Shown here in pieces: positions 1 to 6,998 of a DNA stretch of 10,494 nucleotides. The DNA lies in NCBI GenBank assembly GCA_015039365.1, contig WION01000542.1:25001-35494 (forward strand), read 5' to 3'. Source of the DNA: Amanita rubescens. Lineage: Eukaryota; Basidiomycota; Agaricomycetes; Agaricales; Amanitaceae. The translations under genes were made by a program, and so were the position numbers. Numbering within the stretch: the first letter of the stretch is position 1; every line of letters begins with the position of its first letter. Under the pieces are notes generated by a model. It worked only from the letters and a program-made list of their open reading frames with translations, had not been told where the DNA came from and did no database searches.

Positions 1-1336
1 GAGCAGGCGGAGTGTCGTGTCGTCGAGTAGTGGGGACAGGAATATTCCAGACTCCGTGGCGAATAACGGTGGTGGTTGGGGGTGATGCGGATCGAGGAGG
101 AGGAGGAGCCTTCTTATCTCGTTTCGGTTCTTCCTCAATGAGATCGCCTGTTGTACGGATTCGGCGATGAAGATCGAGATCGCTGATCGCATTATTGATC
201 TGCGCAATGTGGTCGCTAGTGAGTTGATGCAAGGGAACTCCATCTGCGAATTCGGCTGTGGTCCATTCCGTGTCTCCTTGGATACTGGACAAGAGATCTC
301 GGATCTTTCCGGTGAGGCACCAGATTTCTCTTGATTTACGATCTGTCTCCATAATGCATCTAGTTGCTCGGTGTCGGTCGGGTGTAGCTTCGGTAGCGCG
401 AAACCAATGGTTGACAGCGATGCGGTTATTCTGATCGTGAGGCTGTATTTTTAGTCCAAACCTTTGATCGTCAATGCTTTCTATAGCAAGGATGATGTAA
501 CGTTCGATGTCAGCTGTGAGAAGTCGTTGTAATAGATCTATCGCCAATTGATCTAGATTTCCTCCTTTCGGATGAACGTCTTCCCAGTATAGTGACGTAA
601 CGTTTACAAACGTTTCGATTAAATCGGCACAATGATAGTTGTACTGATCTCGGGCTTGACCGGCAAGGGTAGTGGCGGTTCGGAAGTCCATGAGAAGTCG
701 CCAGACTCGAGCTATCCTTTCTTGGTCAAAGATGTCGACCTGTAGTCTAGCGGCGTTACAGATCAGAGTGACGCGGTCTCTAACCTTGGTGTAAGTAGTA
801 ATTCCGTGATAACTGAGATAGAGATCGGGGGTGGTTCGTATGATGGGGCCAGCCATATCGCGGTTAGTCCCATCTGTACCGTGACTCTGGTCGTTGCCTC
901 GAATAGATTCGTTATGAGGTTGAGTCGAAGTGTGACCGGCAGATACCGTCTCTCTATGTAGGGTAACGCTAATGTCTTCAGCGTTTCTAGGTGGGATCGG
1001 TCGGCTATTGCGATCTTCCGTAATTCGTCCAGGTACAGCCAGAGTTTCTGATGTTCCGTGGTGGGTTTCCTGGGTTTCGGTGGGAGTGACCGGGATCGTT
1101 TGAGACGAGGTCTGATCGGGAGATCTGTAGGGAACATCAACGAAGTCGTTCGGGTCAGCGTCTTCTTCGTCGGTGTCGGTGGTATGAAGAACGAGTCGAG
1201 GTCGGTGGGGTTCAGTGAGAGTGGTGAGTCGGGTGTCGGTGTTCTCTCCAGCATAGAATTCAGACCAGGGGAAGTGCTGAACGGCGTCGGTGGTGTTGTT
1301 TCCATTTTGCATAATAACTTGGTATGTGAATGACAT
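1..1336 (-). CDS. Unrecognised third ORF downstream of pol (partial, runs off window)
   Basis: An open frame starts at ATG 1336-1334 and continues without a stop to the window edge: 445 complete codons. A second in-frame ATG lies at 1312-1310. The start is one base after the pol stop (TGA, A, ATG), in a different frame from pol, so stop-restart or a subgenomic message would be needed for expression. The N-terminal ~160 residues are low-complexity, rich in T, P, S, D and H, with an acidic stretch (TDTDEEDADPND) near residue 57. A more complex, probably helical region follows from about residue 165 (RTTPDLYLSYHG) to about residue 400, and a Pro-rich basic stretch (KKAPPPPRSASPP) lies near residue 410. 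I see no signal peptide, membrane segment, zinc finger or catalytic motif, so although it sits where env would, it does not look like an envelope. Function is unknown. A 180-codon ORF in another frame (763-1305) is its shadow. Confidence 0.72.
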   Translation of the reverse strand, partial: MSFTYQVIMQNGNNTTDAVQHFPWSEFYAGENTDTRLTTLTEPHRPRLVLHTTDTDEEDADPNDFVDVPYRSPDQTSSQTIPVTPTETQETHHGTSETLAVPGRITEDRNSRPIPPRNAEDISVTLHRETVSAGHTSTQPHNESIRGNDQSHGTDGTNRDMAGPIIRTTPDLYLSYHGITTYTKVRDRVTLICNAARLQVDIFDQERIARVWRLLMDFRTATTLAGQARDQYNYHCADLIETFVNVTSLYWEDVHPKGGNLDQLAIDLLQRLLTADIERYIILAIESIDDQRFGLKIQPHDQNNRIAVNHWFRATEATPDRHRATRCIMETDRKSREIWCLTGKIRDLLSSIQGDTEWTTAEFADGVPLHQLTSDHIAQINNAISDLDLHRRIRTTGDLIEEEPKRDKKAPPPPRSASPPTTTVIRHGVWNIPVPTTRRHDTPPA

Positions 1337-1337
1337 T

Positions 1338-3857
1338 TCAGAGTTTCCTTCGTCTTTTATATTCTAGAAGGAGGTCTTCCATATGCGTCAAGTTATTTTC
1401 TGGTTCCCATGTGTTTTCGCTGGTGTCATAGCCTTTCCACTTTACTAGGAATTGTAATTTCCCTCTAAACTTGCGATGTGCAAGCAGTGCTTCCACTTCG
1501 TATTCTTGTTCTCCTTCGATCAGATCGGGAGGGGGCCTTGTTTCTGTTATTCCGTGAAAGGAAGTTTCTTTGAACGGCGTTAGTAAGGCGGCGTGGAATA
1601 CGTTATGAATTTTCCATTGTCTTGGTAGCGTGAGACGATATGTCACTGGTCCTAAGACTTCTTTGATGGAAAAGGGACCTTCTCGTTTAGGTGCGAGCTT
1701 TCTGCTCTGATAAGGAATCTTCAGGTTCCTAGACTCTAACCATACTTTGTCATTGACTTTGAACGGTTTAGTCTTTCTCGTTGTTCTTTCCATCATCTTA
1801 GCTCGTGCTAGATCATGTGCGGCGAGTGCTTCTTCTCGTGCGCGGAACAAGGAGTTGATGCGGTTATCGGCGGTTGGTGTATTTGTCTTGTTTGAGACAA
1901 GGGGAAGTGCAACCGGGGATGTTCCATACATCAATTGAAAGGGCGATTGTTTCAATGCTTCATGAGTGCGTGAATTATGCGCGAATTGTGCTATTGGTAT
2001 CATCTTGTTCCAAGTATCTGGTTCATAGGCACAGAATATTCGGAGATAAGCTTCTAATTCGGCGTTATATCGCTCCGTTTGTCCATCAGTCTGTGGATGG
2101 AAGGCGGTACTCATTTTGTGTTTGATCTTTAATGAGTTCATTATGCCGTTGAAAACATGTGATGCGAACTGTGGTCCTCGATCGGAGATCATGATGTCGG
2201 GTAAACCGAAATTTTTGAATACATTCCGGATGTAGAGGTCGGCGGTTTCGTCGGCGGTGATAGTTTTGTTACAAGGCATGAGAATTACTCCCTTTGTAAG
2301 TCCTTGATCGACCACGATAAAGATAGAATCGAAACCGTTACTTGTGGGTAAATCGGTTATGAAATCCATAGTTATTTGTTGAAAGGGTCGGTGTGCGTGA
2401 GACTTGATTGGCATTAGAGGTGCGGCAGTAGGGTGTGTATTCGATTTCATTTGTTGACATGCCGTGCATCCGTCAATGAACTGTTTAACCATTTTAGACA
2501 TTAATGGCCACCAGTAATATTCCTTTAATAAGGCGAGTGTTTTGAAGAAACCGGGGTGTCCGCTTGTTGGTGATTCATGAAAATCTCTAATAATATCTCG
2601 GCGAAGATCGGTGTCAGGGGGAATAAAGGATTTCCCTTTGTACAGGATTAATTCGTCGTCAAGGGTCCAATCAGAAAGGGCAGTGCGTAAAGGTGGTGTT
2701 CCTTTTTCTTTTAGACATTTCTTGATTGATTGAGCAAATTCGTCTTTGACAGTTATTTCTATTGCTCTGTTACGGAGATCTTCGGCGATTGTGCGAACAA
2801 AGAGTTCTTTTGGGAGCATCGTTATTAACTCTTCTGGTTCGTCTTTTGTCATATGATCGGGTCGGCGGGATAGTGCATCCGCTATTATTAGTTTTGCTCC
2901 GGGAACGTGGGTTAATTTAATATTAAATCGAGACAGGTCGTTCCACCATCGTGCTTGGCGGTTCGTAAGACGTTGTGGTTCTCGATAATAGAGTAAATTC
3001 TTGTGGTCGCAATGAATAATGACAGGGTGTTCTGCTCCTTCAAGCAGGTATCTCCATTCGTTATAAAGAGCGTAGTAAATGGCGAATAACTCTCGGTCGT
3101 AGATCTGCCATCGTGTTTCAGTTGGCGTTAAAGCGTGGGATAGGTATCCGCATGGGTGTAAGTCGCCATTATCATCTTTTTGCATAAGAACTGCTCCGAT
3201 TGCACGGTCTGATGCGTCCGTTTGTAGAATAAAGGGTTTGTTAACATCGGGCATCATTAAGACAGGTGCGGATGTGAAGCGTTCTTTTAATAGATCAAAT
3301 GCGACTTGGCATTCTGCGGTCCATGTCCATAATTTGTTTTTCTTTGTTAGGTCGTGCAGGGGTCGTGCAAGGTGGGCGAATCCGAAAATAAACCTTCGAT
3401 AGTAATTTCCGAATCCTAAAAAGGATCTAACTTGTTTAACGGTAGTAGGGGTTGGCCAGTCCCTGATTCCGGCAAGTTTGATCGGGTCCATTTTTATTGT
3501 ATTTTTGGATATGACGGTGCCTAGAAAATCAACTTCTTGGGCAGCGAATTTACACTTTTCAAGCTTGAGGTAAAGATCGTGTTTCTGTAATCGTTCAAGT
3601 ACTTGTTTTGTTCGAATCTCGAGTTCTTCTTTAGTGCGCGCGTGTATTAGCATGTCATCCATGTAGATGACGAGCCATCCTTTTTCTGTAAAATCCCTGA
3701 AATAATCGTCCATCATAGCTTGGAACGTTGCTGGTGAATTTCGTAATCCAAAGAACATGACGTTAGGTTCAAATAAACCTCGATTGGTGATAAAGGCGGC
3801 TTTCCATCTGTCAGATTCTTTGATTTGAACGTTATTATATCCCCAACGGATGTCCAA
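1338..3857 (-). CDS. pol: pol, 3' part: RT (most), RNase H, integrase, chromodomain
   Basis: This 839-codon stretch encodes most of the retrotransposon polyprotein. RT begins at DIRWGYNNV, which carries the first catalytic Asp region, and has YMDD at residues 65-68. RNase H has Asp214, Glu256, Asp284 and Asp327. Integrase has a zinc-binding H427-H434-C464-C467 set and a catalytic triad D498, D559, E595 with exactly 35 residues between the last two. A GPF module lies at 727-729, and a chromodomain at about 786-837 (YEVEALLAHR, FLVKWKGY, TWEPENNL). These domains copy the RNA into DNA, degrade the RNA template and insert the product; the chromodomain is known in chromoviruses to guide integration to chromatin marks. 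All visible catalytic residues are intact. The frame is open back to 3890, but the upstream RT residues and the protease lie in another frame, so this part is separated from its start. The first Met shown is internal to the RT domain, not a real start. Confidence 0.95.
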   Translation of the reverse strand: MDIRWGYNNVQIKESDRWKAAFITNRGLFEPNVMFFGLRNSPATFQAMMDDYFRDFTEKGWLVIYMDDMLIHARTKEELEIRTKQVLERLQKHDLYLKLEKCKFAAQEVDFLGTVISKNTIKMDPIKLAGIRDWPTPTTVKQVRSFLGFGNYYRRFIFGFAHLARPLHDLTKKNKLWTWTAECQVAFDLLKERFTSAPVLMMPDVNKPFILQTDASDRAIGAVLMQKDDNGDLHPCGYLSHALTPTETRWQIYDRELFAIYYALYNEWRYLLEGAEHPVIIHCDHKNLLYYREPQRLTNRQARWWNDLSRFNIKLTHVPGAKLIIADALSRRPDHMTKDEPEELITMLPKELFVRTIAEDLRNRAIEITVKDEFAQSIKKCLKEKGTPPLRTALSDWTLDDELILYKGKSFIPPDTDLRRDIIRDFHESPTSGHPGFFKTLALLKEYYWWPLMSKMVKQFIDGCTACQQMKSNTHPTAAPLMPIKSHAHRPFQQITMDFITDLPTSNGFDSIFIVVDQGLTKGVILMPCNKTITADETADLYIRNVFKNFGLPDIMISDRGPQFASHVFNGIMNSLKIKHKMSTAFHPQTDGQTERYNAELEAYLRIFCAYEPDTWNKMIPIAQFAHNSRTHEALKQSPFQLMYGTSPVALPLVSNKTNTPTADNRINSLFRAREEALAAHDLARAKMMERTTRKTKPFKVNDKVWLESRNLKIPYQSRKLAPKREGPFSIKEVLGPVTYRLTLPRQWKIHNVFHAALLTPFKETSFHGITETRPPPDLIEGEQEYEVEALLAHRKFRGKLQFLVKWKGYDTSENTWEPENNLTHMEDLLLEYKRRRKL

Positions 3858-4950
3858 TTTCGTAAAGTATTCCGAATCTTTGAGTTTGAATCATAAGATC
3901 GGAGATAAGGGGTAATGGATATGCGTTTGGTTTAGTGTATTCGTTCAAATATCGATAGTCTTGGCAGGGTCGTAGTTTTTGTGCTTCTTTCTTCTCTACA
4001 AAGAAGAAAGGTGATGCCTGCGGCGATTTCGATGGTCTGATGTAGCCTTTTTCAACATGTTCTTTGATCCATTCATCCAGTGTGTTCTGCTGTTTCGGAG
4101 ATAAGGGATAGATTTTTCCTCTTTTTGGTATGAAATCATCGCGAAGTTCTATCTGGTGATCCCAAGATCGGCTTTCCGGGAATCGTTCACTTGCTTTTTT
4201 CTCGAATACATCTTTCCATGCCGAGTATTCAGGAGGGAGCGTGTAAACCTCCTCTGTTTGATGGTATTTGTGTTCCATTTGTTGAGCTGGTGTATATCGT
4301 GCGATAGTTACTTGGTCGTATTCGTCTTCTGACCAGCTTCCTATATCCTCAAATGTATGCGTGTTCCATTCGTGATCTGTCGTCTGTGATCCTTTGTGTG
4401 ACATCAAATATCCGATGACGAGATCTTCTTCCCTTTCAGGCATAGCTATTCTGTCAATCTGTTGACAGATGCTCCGAAGTGATGCCTTGATCTTGTCCTG
4501 TTCAGAGTCTCGGAACTCTAGAGTCTTTTCTTTCCAATTTACGTCAGGGTTATGCTTCTCTAACCAAGGAAGCCCCAGTATAACCGTTTGTTTTCCTATT
4601 GCTGATACGTAAAACCATTCAGTCATGCGTTTTCCGTTCATTTCGAAGGTGATTAGACATTGTTCATCAATTTCTCCTTCTTTGTTTATGGTGCCATCGA
4701 CGTTATAAACTCTAATTGGTCGTAGAGTTTTTCGTTTTCTCCATTTGTGTGCTATCCTTTTGTCGATAAATATCCCTTCGGCTCCGCAGTCGACAAGGGC
4801 AACGAGGTTTTCAGTGTTGTTTTCAGTTTCAACTTTGATAGGGACAGATAATCTTCGTTTCGAAATAGATTGTACTGTTACATGAGATATATCGAGAGTT
4901 GAATCTGGTGTGTCTGAGACTTCATCCACTGTCATGAGTCCCACTGTCAA
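3835..4950 (-). CDS. pol: pol, 5' part: protease and N-terminal RT
   Basis: This frame encodes an aspartic protease (ALVDCGAEGIFI, catalytic Asp near residue 54; VILGLPWL near 123-130) followed by the start of RT (GYIRPSKSPQASPFFFVEKK, LRPCQDYRYLN, PLPLISDL up to residue 352). The active-site triplet is Asp-Cys-Gly instead of the usual Asp-Ser/Thr-Gly. Position 4950 is a TTG codon, and the first true ATG is 4935-4933, 14 nt beyond the gag stop; pol is more likely entered by -1 frameshifting from gag, as the frame is open back to 4959 only. After about residue 353 the frame reads nonsense and stops, while the expected RT residues continue in the next frame. The break lies at about 3885-3893 and equals one extra base, so no full-length Pol can be made from this copy as read. 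Confidence 0.92.
   Translation of the reverse strand: MTVGLMTVDEVSDTPDSTLDISHVTVQSISKRRLSVPIKVETENNTENLVALVDCGAEGIFIDKRIAHKWRKRKTLRPIRVYNVDGTINKEGEIDEQCLITFEMNGKRMTEWFYVSAIGKQTVILGLPWLEKHNPDVNWKEKTLEFRDSEQDKIKASLRSICQQIDRIAMPEREEDLVIGYLMSHKGSQTTDHEWNTHTFEDIGSWSEDEYDQVTIARYTPAQQMEHKYHQTEEVYTLPPEYSAWKDVFEKKASERFPESRSWDHQIELRDDFIPKRGKIYPLSPKQQNTLDEWIKEHVEKGYIRPSKSPQASPFFFVEKKEAQKLRPCQDYRYLNEYTKPNAYPLPLISDLMIQTQRFGILYEIGHPLGI
3885..3893 (-). other. Single-base frame break in the RT domain
   Basis: RT homology passes from the frame ending in LPLISDLM to the frame containing KDSEYFTKLD within these bases. The overlap is consistent with one extra nucleotide. Nothing intron-like fits, because the two flanking conserved blocks are already at their normal distance. 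Confidence 0.85.
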
Positions 4951-4962
4951 AAATCCTCGTTA
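4947..4962 (-). promoter_or_regulatory. Putative -1 gag-pol frameshift site
   Basis: Gag ends at TGA 4949-4947. The pol frame is open upstream only to TAA 4962-4960, so the overlap is about 10 nt. It contains a run of five T (4953-4949): in gag frame GAT TTT TGA. A peptidyl-tRNA on TTT can slip back one base and re-pair with TTT, entering the pol frame and avoiding the stop. It is not a perfect X XXY YYZ heptamer because G follows the Ts. The alternative is reinitiation at ATG 4935-4933. Confidence 0.5.
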
Positions 4963-5455
4963 TCATCGGCAAGAGATAGTAATAGATCATTCTTTTCGTC
5001 GGTTGACATCCCTTTCATCAGCGCTCGGATGTTCTTGGTGTAATTTGGTTTAGACTCTCGGACTTCTTCTTCTTCCCAATTTCCGTCACCATCATTTGAT
5101 GTGGCTCGAATGTGACGTTTGGGCGTGAATCCTCTTTTCCTTCCTCCTTTAAATCGGCCTTTCCCTTTGTTTCTTTTCTTCTTCGGGCATTGCCCTGACA
5201 TGTGTCCTTTGATTCCGCAGATAAAACATAAACCGTCTTTGATGTAGCGTTCTCTTTCTTCTTTGGACATAGATCTGATCGTAAGTTCTAATTCTGGGTC
5301 TTCTTCGTATTCCAGAAATTTATGATCGATCTGCATAGCCCATGATTCGTCGTTATGAGAGGATGATGAATGACCATTTCCAGATCGAGGGGAATAAGCG
5401 TATGAACGGGTTCGGATGTTGTCGAGTTTGATAGCAATGTCGTACCAATCTTGTA
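4947..5455 (-). CDS. gag: gag, C-terminal part with CCHC zinc knuckle (nucleocapsid)
   Basis: This frame continues the capsid C-terminus (WYDIAIKLDNIRTRS) from about 5453 and then carries a CX2CX4HX4C zinc knuckle (CFICGIKGHMSGQC), followed by a Lys/Arg/Gly-rich tail (KKKRNKGKGRFKGGRKRG) and an acidic end (ADDNEDF). The knuckle and basic tail bind and package the element RNA. The ATG at 5336-5334 is internal; the frame is open well upstream of it and matches capsid sequence there, so it is not the true start. The link to the capsid part is broken by one apparent extra base near 5449-5458. The acidic tail ends directly at the gag-pol overlap. Confidence 0.9.
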
Positions 5456-6006
5456 AGTGTTTTTGGGTTCATGAGCATTGCTTTTTCGAACTCGGGTGCT
5501 GTAAGTCCTTTTCCGAACATATGGAATGCTGCTTCTCCTTCGATTCCGGCTTTCGTGATTTGTTCCTTGAACTGATTAACGTAGTTAGGTAGGGTCATCT
5601 GTTTCTTTCCTTTCATAGACGATCTGTTCTGTAGATTGAGAATTTTCGTGTATGCATTTCCACTTGGATCAACTTCTCCCCAATCTGTCAAGAATGACAG
5701 TTTAAATGCTTCCCAGTCATCGAATAAAGCGGGTCTCGTGACGCCTCCTTCAACGGTAGCGCGTGATTTTCGTAATTCCGCTAATTTATTCTTTTTCCAC
5801 TGTCTAGCTCCATCTGAGATTTTGTTCAGGGCAGCAAGGATCTTTAAACGGTCTGTATTCATCCGTTCAGGATTCATGTCAAAGAAGATTTCGATATCTT
5901 CTATGAACGTATTGGCATCCTTTCGCTTCCCTTTAAATTCAGGGAGATCTCCGATGAGACTAGGGGTTCGTGGGTTGGGTATAGGGTCTGTACTTCCTCC
6001 AGACAT
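5353..6006 (-). CDS. gag: gag, capsid part
   Basis: I place the start at ATG 6006-6004 (MSGGSTDP), which is the first ATG on the minus strand after the predicted LTR transcription start and has A at -3. The product resembles the Ty3/gypsy capsid family: LPEFKGKRKDANTFIEDIEIFF, an acidic-aromatic helix, then a DWEAFKLSFLTDWGEVD segment, LPNYVNQFKEQITKAG and FEKAMLMNP. It would assemble the cytoplasmic particle in which reverse transcription happens. The frame is also open upstream to 6261 with a Pro/Glu/Asp-rich, protein-like sequence, so an N-terminally extended form from a non-AUG start is possible. After about residue 183 (MNPKTL) the frame goes wrong: the last ~34 codons to 5353 are out of frame, and the true continuation is in the frame of the zinc-knuckle part. 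Confidence 0.88.
   Translation of the reverse strand: MSGGSTDPIPNPRTPSLIGDLPEFKGKRKDANTFIEDIEIFFDMNPERMNTDRLKILAALNKISDGARQWKKNKLAELRKSRATVEGGVTRPALFDDWEAFKLSFLTDWGEVDPSGNAYTKILNLQNRSSMKGKKQMTLPNYVNQFKEQITKAGIEGEAAFHMFGKGLTAPEFEKAMLMNPKTLTRLVRHCYQTRQHPNPFIRLFPSIWKWSFIILS
5449..5458 (-). other. Single-base frame break in gag
   Basis: Capsid sequence passes from one frame (FEKAMLMNPKTL) to the next (DWYDIAIKLDN) across these bases, equal to one extra nucleotide. No intron signals fit, and no homopolymer is present. Confidence 0.82.
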
Positions 6007-6118
6007 TCTTGGTGATGGTGGGGGTGATGGATCTCTGCGTGGTGGAGTTGGATCGGGTTTAAGTTCGTCTACTTCGATTCTGTCAGAGTCAAACGGGTCT
6101 TCTTCGTCCTTTTCTTCT

Positions 6119-6685
6119 TTAGGGTTCGAAGGACCTGGTTCGGGATTGGTCGGTTGTTGGGCAGGTGTTGGTGTCGTTCCAACTGAAAGGATCACTGAGA
6201 AAATCAAGAGATAGATCGGGTTTTTGATCTGTATCTCCTTCTTTCTCGGATTCACTATCGTTTAGGCCAAATTTTGCTTTCTTTTTGCCTTTTGTCTGTA
6301 TGGAAGGGAGAGTTTTCGGTCTTAAGTTCTCTGGTAGAGCGTCAACAGTCCCCTTTATCCAAATGGGGGTGTTGAAGTATTCGTTAGGGACAAATTCTTG
6401 TGTTTCGGATGCTATCCAACGTTCTGTGAGGTGATCGAATCTGATGTGCTGTTCCTGAAGATATAGATCTGCGAAATAATAATATGATTCGTTCGGAGGT
6501 CTAGTTTCTTTTTGTGGTATCCAGAATTCTTGTTCTTTAACTGGATTTCCTCCTGTATCTTCCCAGATTCGTTTTGCACCGTTTAGTCTGACGTAGTATC
6601 CGTCAAGAATGTAGTTCCCTTTACGATCTCGTGTAGCTCTATTTGGTGGAGCTCTCCAATCCGTTTTGACAACGTGGCCAGTAAC
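6119..6685 (-). CDS. Methionine-free protein-like leader ORF upstream of gag
   Basis: A 188-codon open stretch between TAG 6688-6686 and TAA 6121-6119, with no Met codon. It reads like real protein: TDWRAPPNRATRDR, NYILDGYYVRLNGAKRIWED, EQEFWIPQKE, HLTERWIASETQEFVPNEYF, then a basic patch (KGKKKAKFG) and an acidic tail (NDSESEKEGDTD). I do not recognise a domain. Near 6160-6195 the protein-like reading passes to the gag frame (PTPAQQPTNPEPGPS), and at its start near 6685-6689 it joins another frame, each by one apparent extra base. It may be an N-terminal Gag extension translated from a non-AUG codon, or a decayed upstream ORF. An ORF search that requires ATG misses it. Confidence 0.5.
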   Translation of the reverse strand, partial: VTGHVVKTDWRAPPNRATRDRKGNYILDGYYVRLNGAKRIWEDTGGNPVKEQEFWIPQKETRPPNESYYYFADLYLQEQHIRFDHLTERWIASETQEFVPNEYFNTPIWIKGTVDALPENLRPKTLPSIQTKGKKKAKFGLNDSESEKEGDTDQKPDLSLDFLSDPFSWNDTNTCPTTDQSRTRSFEP

Positions 6686-6800
6686 CTACGGGCTGGCTTT
6701 CCGGAAGTTCGTCGAAGTGTGTGTTATCAAATGCCAATGAATCGATGTTCAGGCTTATTGATAAGTTCGACTTAATTGTTACGAACTCGTTAATCTCAAC
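6639..6800 (-). CDS. Short open frame at the start of the leader, crossing the PBS
   Basis: This 53-codon open frame lies between TAA 6803-6801 and TAG 6641-6639, again without ATG. The part after the LTR (LNIDSLAFDNTHFDELPESQP) is protein-like up to about 6687, then the protein-like reading continues in the next frame (VTGHVVKTDWRAPP). Because it starts inside the LTR and reads through the PBS, the first codons are probably not coding. It is best seen as the N-terminal end of the leader ORF, with one extra G near 6685-6689. Confidence 0.35.
   Translation of the reverse strand, partial: VEINEFVTIKSNLSISLNIDSLAFDNTHFDELPESQPVGYWPRCQNGLESSTK
6762..6774 (-). promoter_or_regulatory. Primer-binding site, self-priming type
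   Basis: Two bases inside the LTR end (minus sense GTAACA, AT, then TAAGTCGAACTTA) lies a 13-nt sequence exactly complementary to TAAGTTCGACTTA in the LTR (6971-6959). I see no match to a tRNA 3' end (no TGG-initial PBS). In Tf1 and relatives the 5' end of the element RNA folds back on the PBS and serves as primer for minus-strand DNA. Both sequences are near-palindromes, so part of the complementarity follows from that; the three central bases also match, which a pair of identical palindromes would not give. Confidence 0.65.
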
Positions 6801-6803
6801 TTA

Positions 6804-6819
6804 AGTTGCAGCGGCAACT
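6804..6819. repeat. Hairpin in LTR, 6-bp stem
   Basis: AGTTGC and GCAACT are separated by AGCG (4-nt loop). It lies near the inner LTR end, in the predicted U5 RNA, about 40 nt before the PBS, where LTR elements often have stem-loops that shape the priming complex. Confidence 0.5.
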
Positions 6820-6870
6820 CTAGTCACGATTACAAGTCTTAAGTCAAACGTTAAGATTATAAGTTCAATA

Positions 6871-6892
6871 CTAAGTCAAGGCGTTGACTTAG
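6871..6892. repeat. Hairpin in LTR, 9-bp stem
   Basis: CTAAGTCAA and TTGACTTAG form a perfect 9-bp inverted repeat around GGCG. It shares the TAAGT/ACTTA theme with the primer sequence at 6959-6971 and the PBS, and would be part of the 5' RNA leader. Confidence 0.6.
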
Positions 6893-6958
6893 GATCTGAG
6901 GACGATTGTGGTAGATGAGTTAAGAGTACGGTTATATTGCCAGACGACAATAAACAGC

Positions 6959-6971
6959 TAAGTCGAACTTA
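6959..6971 (-). promoter_or_regulatory. LTR self-primer sequence / predicted transcript 5' end
   Basis: The minus-strand sequence TAAGTTCGACTTA is the exact complement of the PBS. Its first base is 33 nt downstream of the first T of the TATA-like box, so the RNA would be expected to start at or near it, as in Tf1, where the first 11 nt of the RNA form the primer. Confidence 0.55.
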
Positions 6972-6998
6972 GGGTTCGACTCTAGAATACATGCGGTA

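Noticed and set aside
763..1305. 180-codon minus-strand ORF starting METTPPTP
   Set aside because: It overlaps, in another frame, the 445-codon open frame that runs through the whole 1-1336 region. The longer frame starts closer to the pol stop and has more protein-like composition.
1..1337. 3' LTR downstream of pol
   Set aside because: Compared by eye with the LTR at 6777-7227; no match, and the region is an open reading frame instead.
3835..5458. Introns explaining the gag and RT frame changes
   Set aside because: The conserved blocks on either side are at normal spacing, leaving no room for an intron and no GT...AG pair at the junctions.
5636..6214. 192-codon plus-strand ORF
   Set aside because: Antisense shadow of gag and its Pro/Asp-rich N-terminal region.
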